Below, piece after piece: positions 14,435-18,589 of a stretch of 18,589 nt of DNA; the stretch's first letter is position 1, and each line of letters starts with the position of its first letter. The DNA comes from Chitinophagaceae bacterium (GTDB lineage Bacteria > Bacteroidota > Bacteroidia > Chitinophagales > Chitinophagaceae). The stretch spans positions 1-18,589 of the forward strand of contig PMUF01000288.1 in NCBI GenBank assembly GCA_003167015.1. Direction: 5' to 3'. A program made the position numbers and the translations under genes. A model generated the notes under the pieces. That model was not told the DNA's origin. It searched no databases and was given only the letters and a program-made list of their open reading frames with translations.

Positions 14435-15142
14435 ATGACCGTCCAACAGATCATGACCGAACTGAAGTCCATGGGCAGCGACAGCATTCGGACCCTCCTG
14501 ATGAAACATGGGATCAAAGAGCCCCTCTTTGGCGTCAAGGTCGAGCACCTGAAGACCATCCAGAAGAAAGTCAAAAAGGACTATCAGCTGGCGAAAGACC
14601 TGTATGCTACCGGCAATGCCGACGCCATGTATCTCGCGGGGCTGATCGCCGATGACGCTCACATGACGGCCGCCGATCTGCAAACCTGGGTCCGCCAGGC
14701 CGTGTCCCAAAACATCAGTGAATATACCGTTCCCTGGGTCGCCGCCGGCAGTCCCCATGGCTATGAACTTGCCCTGCAATGGATCGATTCCCCCGATGAG
14801 CACATTGCCGCCGCAGGCTGGGCCACCCTCCGCGATATTGTCGCCCTCCGTCCCGATACCGCGCTCGACCTCCCCGCGCTGAAAGCCCTCATCGCCCGGG
14901 TCGTGACAACCATTGCCGCTGTCGATGACCGCGTCCGGATGATGATGAACAGTTTTATCATTGCCCTGGGTTCCTACGTGACCGCCCTCTCCCCCGACGC
15001 GATCGCCGCAGCCAAAAAGATCGGCACCGTCATAGTCGACATGCACGGAAGGGCCTGCAAAGTTCCCGATGCCGTCGCCTACATCGACAAGGCAAAGAGC
15101 AAAGGAACGCTGGGCAAAAAGAAGAAGATGGTGAAGTGCTGA
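14435..15142 (+). CDS. AlkD-like DNA alkylation repair family protein (HEAT repeats)
   Basis: A 235-residue, mostly helical protein resembling the AlkD-like DNA alkylation repair family: short HEAT-like repeats forming a solenoid that grips DNA. KHGIKEPLFGVKVEHLKTIQKKVKKDY (24-50) and YATGNADAMYLAGLIADD are typical of the N-terminal repeats. SEYTVPWVAAGSPHGYELALQWI, then AAAGWATLRDIVA, cover the middle. The chain ends with a basic tail (KKKKMVKC). The W..D.vD catalytic pattern of AlkD, with its essential Asp, is not obvious; the equivalent stretch reads TWVRQAVSQNISEYTVPWVAAGS, so glycosylase activity is doubtful. The ATG at 14435 was chosen because upstream in-frame sequence back to 14288 comes from the GC-rich repeat block and the 3' end of the previous gene. 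No obvious partner gene is nearby. Confidence 0.72.
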   Translation: MTVQQIMTELKSMGSDSIRTLLMKHGIKEPLFGVKVEHLKTIQKKVKKDYQLAKDLYATGNADAMYLAGLIADDAHMTAADLQTWVRQAVSQNISEYTVPWVAAGSPHGYELALQWIDSPDEHIAAAGWATLRDIVALRPDTALDLPALKALIARVVTTIAAVDDRVRMMMNSFIIALGSYVTALSPDAIAAAKKIGTVIVDMHGRACKVPDAVAYIDKAKSKGTLGKKKKMVKC

Positions 15143-15310
15143 GCGTTAACATCTCTTTCTCACATCCCTAACAATCCTTTAGCGATTCCCCCTCGCAATC
15201 CCCACACACCCTGTGCTTTATACATTGTTTAACAGACGGTACTAAACGAACCGCACCAACCGGCGTTCTATATACTGTACAATAATTCATCATCAAATAA
15301 CTTGAAACAA

Positions 15311-16846
15311 ATGAAAATGAAAATCGGGGTAGCGTTGCTTGGTGCGGTTGCAGTCATCGGCAGTGTGTCCCTTTTCGCGCATGGGTTAGCAGGCGGCCTC
15401 GGCATCACGGCCAACAAGCCATTCAACAGTATCACCGATACCGGCTCCGCACCCATTTTTAAAACATCCTATGCCGGAGCTCCTGCAACCACAGTTCAAC
15501 CGGTAGACTTCGAAAAAGCCGCCTCACTGGCCGTGCCTTCCGTCGTTCACATCAAGACCCTCACGAAACTCAAGGAGACAGCAGGCCGGCAACAACCCGG
15601 CGAAGACCAGGACCCGATGGGAGAAATGTTTAGGCACTTCTTCGGCGACGGTGGCGGCGGCGGCCGCGAATTCCAGCAGCAGTCTCCTGACCAGCGCGCT
15701 TCGGGTTCCGGCGTCATCATCAGCCAGGACGGGTATATCGTTACCAACAATCACGTCGTCGACGGCGCAACGGAAATCACCGTGACGATGAACAACCGTT
15801 CGAACTATACGGCCAAGGTCATCGGCACCGACCCCAACACCGATCTCGCACTCATCAAGATCGAAGGCAAAAACCTTCCCGTCATGGCCATCGGCAACTC
15901 CGATGACGTCAAGCTGGGACAATGGGTCATGGCCATCGGTTATCCCCTGAACCTGGACGTTACCGTGACGCAGGGCATCGTTAGCGCTAAATCCAGGAAC
16001 ATCGGCATCAACCAGGCCGCCGCACCCGTGGAAGCCTTCATTCAGACAGATGCCGCCGTTAATCCCGGCAGCAGCGGTGGCGCCCTCGTCAACACCAACG
16101 GCGAGCTCGTGGCGATTAATTCCGCTATCGCTTCGCCGACCGGCGCTTTCGCAGGATACGCCTACTCTATTCCCTCTAACCTCATGAAGAAAGTCATCGG
16201 TGACATCATGAAGTATGGTTCCGTCCAGAGAGGTTACATCGGCATCAGCATGGCCCCGGAAGGACTCGAAGACGCAAAGAAAAAGGAATTAGGTATCAAT
16301 ACAGATGTAGATGGCGTATATGTGATGGAGGTAGCTCCCAAAGGCGCCGCCGCTCAGGCAGGCCTGCAGAAAGGTGACGTCATTGTCAAGGTCAATGGCA
16401 TCAAAGTAGACGAGAACGCACAGCTGGCAGAGCTCGTCGCCCGCCAGAAACCCGGTGATAAGGTCAGCCTCACCTTCGTCCGTAATGGATCCCAACAGAG
16501 CGTTGACGTAACGCTGCAAGGAAAGATGAGCGAATTCGCCAGCATGAAATCGGCTGCGGTTCAGTCCATGGGGGCGGACTTCTCCGATCTCAGCAAGGAT
16601 GACGCCGCCAAATTAGGCGTCGACGGCGGAGTCGTAGTCAACAATCTCAAAGAAGGTGGCGTACTGAGCAATCAGACCAATATGCGCCCCGGCTTTATCA
16701 TCACCAAAGTAGGCGACCAGCCCGTGAAGAGCGTCGATGAATTCAGGGACGCCCTCAGCAAACAAGGCAGCAACTTCCAGATCCAGGGTATCTATCCCGA
16801 CAGCAGGGAAGCATACTACTACGGCATCAACGATTTCAAAAAGTAA
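15311..16846 (+). CDS. HtrA/DegP-type periplasmic serine protease with two PDZ domains
   Basis: A 511-residue member of the HtrA/Do family, which degrades or refolds misfolded envelope proteins. A hydrophobic N-terminal stretch (about 4-33) is a signal peptide or anchor. The trypsin-like domain carries the triad His148 (TNNHVVD), Asp178 (NTDLALIKI) and Ser255 (NPGSSGGALVN). A Gly-rich LA-like loop sits at 112-135. PDZ1 spans about 305-405 (GYIGISMAPEGLEDAKKKELG, then KGAAAQAGLQKGDVIVKVNG), and PDZ2 spans about 420-505 (GGVVVNNLKEGGVLSNQTNMRPGFIITKVG). Family members usually have GNSGG at the active serine; here it is GSSGG. The ATG at 15311 was chosen; an in-frame TTG lies at 15302 and another ATG at 15317. 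The gene is alone between a 168-bp upstream gap and a strong terminator, so it is likely monocistronic and perhaps stress-induced. Confidence 0.95.
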   Translation: MKMKIGVALLGAVAVIGSVSLFAHGLAGGLGITANKPFNSITDTGSAPIFKTSYAGAPATTVQPVDFEKAASLAVPSVVHIKTLTKLKETAGRQQPGEDQDPMGEMFRHFFGDGGGGGREFQQQSPDQRASGSGVIISQDGYIVTNNHVVDGATEITVTMNNRSNYTAKVIGTDPNTDLALIKIEGKNLPVMAIGNSDDVKLGQWVMAIGYPLNLDVTVTQGIVSAKSRNIGINQAAAPVEAFIQTDAAVNPGSSGGALVNTNGELVAINSAIASPTGAFAGYAYSIPSNLMKKVIGDIMKYGSVQRGYIGISMAPEGLEDAKKKELGINTDVDGVYVMEVAPKGAAAQAGLQKGDVIVKVNGIKVDENAQLAELVARQKPGDKVSLTFVRNGSQQSVDVTLQGKMSEFASMKSAAVQSMGADFSDLSKDDAAKLGVDGGVVVNNLKEGGVLSNQTNMRPGFIITKVGDQPVKSVDEFRDALSKQGSNFQIQGIYPDSREAYYYGINDFKK

Positions 16847-16872
16847 AGAGGTTTGTTTTGAGGTTATATGGT

Positions 16873-16905
16873 AAAACCGCTTCCCGAAAGGGGGGCGGTT
16901 TTTTT
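16873..16905 (+). terminator. Strong Rho-independent terminator after the htrA-type gene
   Basis: The arms 16873-16885 and 16890-16902 pair over 13 bp (two G-U pairs) around a GAAA tetraloop, and the T-tract continues to 16905. It lies 27 bp after the stop codon. It is nearly symmetric in sequence, but on the minus strand there is no transcript to stop. Confidence 0.93.
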
Positions 16906-16957
16906 CGTACACCTAATGTATCGAAACCGAACGGTAACGGCGGCGGGCAAGGTCTTA

Positions 16958-16999
16958 CCAGCTTAACAGCCAGCGGGATATGAAGCTGGCATATTTTTT
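16958..16999 (+). terminator. Second terminator-like or leader structure upstream of the right-hand permease
   Basis: GCCAGC (16969-16974) pairs with GCTGGC (16985-16990), followed by ATATTTTTT. A second 5' arm, CCAGCTT (16958-16964), can pair with the same 3' arm (AAGCTGG, 16983-16989), so two hairpins compete. It could be a second terminator for readthrough or an attenuator in the leader of the permease gene at 17033. Confidence 0.45.
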
Positions 17000-17032
17000 C
17001 CGGCTGAGTATTCTTTCATCCAACCATCTGCC

Positions 17033-18589
17033 ATGCTTAAACATTATTTAAGAATAGCCCTGCGCTATTTCCGGAACCACAGGGTATTTACCGTCATCAA
17101 TGTGTTAGGCCTGGCCATGGGCATCTGCGCCTGTATCATCATCTTTTTGATCGCCCGCTACGACCTGAGCTTCGATAAGTTCCATCCCGACGCGGACCGA
17201 ATCTACCGGATCGTCGGCGAGGTACAGGAAGAGGGAGGGAATAACTATTTCATCAACAGTCCATTCGATGAGATGGCCGGCATCGAGCATGACATTCCGG
17301 GCTTCGAGACCCAGGTAGGCTTTCATGCGTGGCGGGAACCCGTCACCATCCCCGCGACCGGCGAAAAGCCAATGCGGCAATTCGCTGGCAGTCAGCCTGG
17401 CGATACTTATACGGACAAGGAAGTCCTGACGGGTCCGGCTTTTTTCAGCCTTTTCCCGCATCAATGGATGGTGGGCAGTCCGGCGGTGCTGGATGCACCC
17501 AACAGGGTCGTACTGGCGGAGAGCTCGGCGCGACAATATTTCGGCAATGGCCCCCTGTCGGAAATGATCGGGAAGACCGTCATCTATTCGGACAGCCTGC
17601 CGGTCACGGTGGCGGGTATCGTCAAAGACTGGAACAAACTGACGGACCTGGGCTATACCGATTTTATTTCCATTTCGACTGCGCCAAACAGCTGGCTCCG
17701 CAACCGGATCCCTACCGCCGACTGGCGCAGCCTGCGTCCGCATCGCTCGCAGGCTTTCGTTAAGCTGGCGCCAGGCACGACCCCGGCGCAGGTGAATGCG
17801 GCGCTGAACAAGTTTATCCACCAGCATCATATCCTCTTTGGCCCTACTAAGAACGCCTATCCCCGCTACTACCTGCAGCCGTTGAGCGCAATACACTATA
17901 CGCCCGATTTTCACCCGACCGACAGCGGCGATGATTTCCGCAAAGCCTATCTCCCCATGCTTTACGCCCTCATGGGGGTTTCGGTGTTCATCCTCGTGCT
18001 GGCAGTCATCAATTTCATCAACCTGTCTACAGCTCAATCCCTGCAACGGATGAAGGAGGTCGGTATCCGAAAGGTCATGGGTAGCAGCCGGAAAGGACTG
18101 ATCCTGCAATTCCTGGTAGAGACGCTGCTGATGACGGGTGCTGCCGTACTCCTGTCGCTGTTGCTGGTCAGGCCGGTGCTTGCCGCATTCAGCCAGTATA
18201 TTCCCCAGGGGGTAGCCTTCCACCTATGGGATGGAGGGACCCTATTGTTCCTGCTGGCGATCACCCTGGTGACGACGCTGGTGGCCGGTTATTATCCCGC
18301 CCGCCTATTGTCATCCTACCTGCCGGTGCTGAGCCTCAAAGGATCGCTGGACAGGGCGGGCACGGGAGGTGCCGCGCTGCGCAAGACGCTGATCGTCTTC
18401 CAATTCGCGATCTCGCTGGTGTTCATCATCGGCTCCCTGGTCATCGCCCGCCAGATCCGGTATATGCGCGATTCAGATAAGGGATTCCAAAGCGATGCCA
18501 TCCTGACGGCCAATAATTGGCAGGCCGGAGATAGGAAAATGCGATTGTTTGCCGAATCGGTCAGGAGAATAACAGGAGTCCAGGCCGCT
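17033..18589 (+). CDS. MacB/FtsX-type ABC transporter permease, N-terminal part (runs off the right edge)
   Basis: 519 residues are present, open to the right edge. The order is the same as in the permease at 9582-12029: an N-terminal helix (about 20-42, INVLGLAMGI), a periplasmic MacB core (43-306), then helices at about 307-330, 362-380, 401-421 and 452-472. The FtsX coupling segment INFINLSTAQSLQRMKEVG (326-344), continuing into IRKVMGSSRKGLILQF, closely parallels the same segment of that protein. The second periplasmic domain and the second FtsX domain are beyond the window. The ATG at 17033 gives the canonical LKHYLRIALRYFRNHR start. It sits 186 bp after the protease gene, behind one strong terminator and a second terminator-like structure, so it is transcribed separately. 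No ATPase gene is seen next to it within the window. Confidence 0.9.
   Translation, partial: MLKHYLRIALRYFRNHRVFTVINVLGLAMGICACIIIFLIARYDLSFDKFHPDADRIYRIVGEVQEEGGNNYFINSPFDEMAGIEHDIPGFETQVGFHAWREPVTIPATGEKPMRQFAGSQPGDTYTDKEVLTGPAFFSLFPHQWMVGSPAVLDAPNRVVLAESSARQYFGNGPLSEMIGKTVIYSDSLPVTVAGIVKDWNKLTDLGYTDFISISTAPNSWLRNRIPTADWRSLRPHRSQAFVKLAPGTTPAQVNAALNKFIHQHHILFGPTKNAYPRYYLQPLSAIHYTPDFHPTDSGDDFRKAYLPMLYALMGVSVFILVLAVINFINLSTAQSLQRMKEVGIRKVMGSSRKGLILQFLVETLLMTGAAVLLSLLLVRPVLAAFSQYIPQGVAFHLWDGGTLLFLLAITLVTTLVAGYYPARLLSSYLPVLSLKGSLDRAGTGGAALRKTLIVFQFAISLVFIIGSLVIARQIRYMRDSDKGFQSDAILTANNWQAGDRKMRLFAESVRRITGVQAA

Noticed and set aside
14126..15046. Open frame of 306 codons on the minus strand
   Set aside because: It overlaps two sense genes and the repeat block between them. 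The Gly/Asp/His-rich product is typical of an antisense shadow in GC-rich DNA.
17105..18223. Long open frame (372 codons) on the minus strand
   Set aside because: It lies fully opposite the permease gene at 17033-18589, whose translation is clearly homologous to its family. The antisense product is rich in Gln, Arg and His with no recognisable domain. It is a codon-bias shadow.

Overview
The window looks like chromosomal DNA from a member of the Bacteroidota, most likely the Chitinophagaceae or a close relative. This is inferred from the gene families: long orphan MacB/FtsX-type permeases, a DUF5117/5118-type zinc metalloprotease, a YD/MORN protein with a TonB-like C-terminus, and OmpA-like and SRPBCC lipoprotein families. 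Weak ribosome-binding sites and TAnnTTTG-type promoter boxes agree with it. The DNA is moderately GC-rich with AT-rich intergenic pockets. I see no tRNA, rRNA, CRISPR array, insertion sequence or phage gene. No stretch without a gene exceeds 300 bp; the longest is 1095-1366, which holds only two AAAATAGG copies (1181-1188, 1213-1220) and a small CGGT/ACCG hairpin.

Layout. Left edge, minus strand: the start of a glycosyltransferase (cut by the window edge) preceded by a ChbG/YdjC-type deacetylase, probably the end of a glycan locus. Next comes a large exported zinc metalloprotease (1367-4060, minus), divergent from a class IV aminotransferase (4139-5044, plus). The aminotransferase is followed 8 bp later by an AraC-type regulator (5053-5967). 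A START-like lipoprotein (6021-6554) and a 959-residue secreted protein with YD-like repeats, MORN-like repeats and a TonB-like C-terminus (6642-9521) follow on the same strand. A full-length MacB/FtsX permease (9582-12029, minus) is convergent with it. To its right, all on the plus strand, are an exported protein with two OmpA-like domains, a divergent nucleoside-phosphorylase-superfamily protein, an AlkD-like HEAT-repeat protein, an HtrA/DegP-type protease with a strong terminator, and a second MacB/FtsX permease running off the right edge.

How they fit together. Most of the window is a run of single-gene or two-gene units concerned with the cell envelope: proteolysis and quality control (metalloprotease, HtrA), envelope export or stress (two permeases), peptidoglycan contact (OmpA-like) and surface glycans (glycosyltransferase, deacetylase). 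The best candidate for a local regulatory unit is the AraC regulator and the two exported proteins after it, because the two intergenic regions carry similar AT-rich palindromes (5967-5981 and 6614-6631). The other notable feature is a scatter of short GC-rich repeats placed at gene 3' ends or as in-frame low-complexity insertions (2650-2666, 4902-4979, 5917-5964, 6548-6573, 9515-9540, 14317-14395). No classical defence or mobile system is visible.
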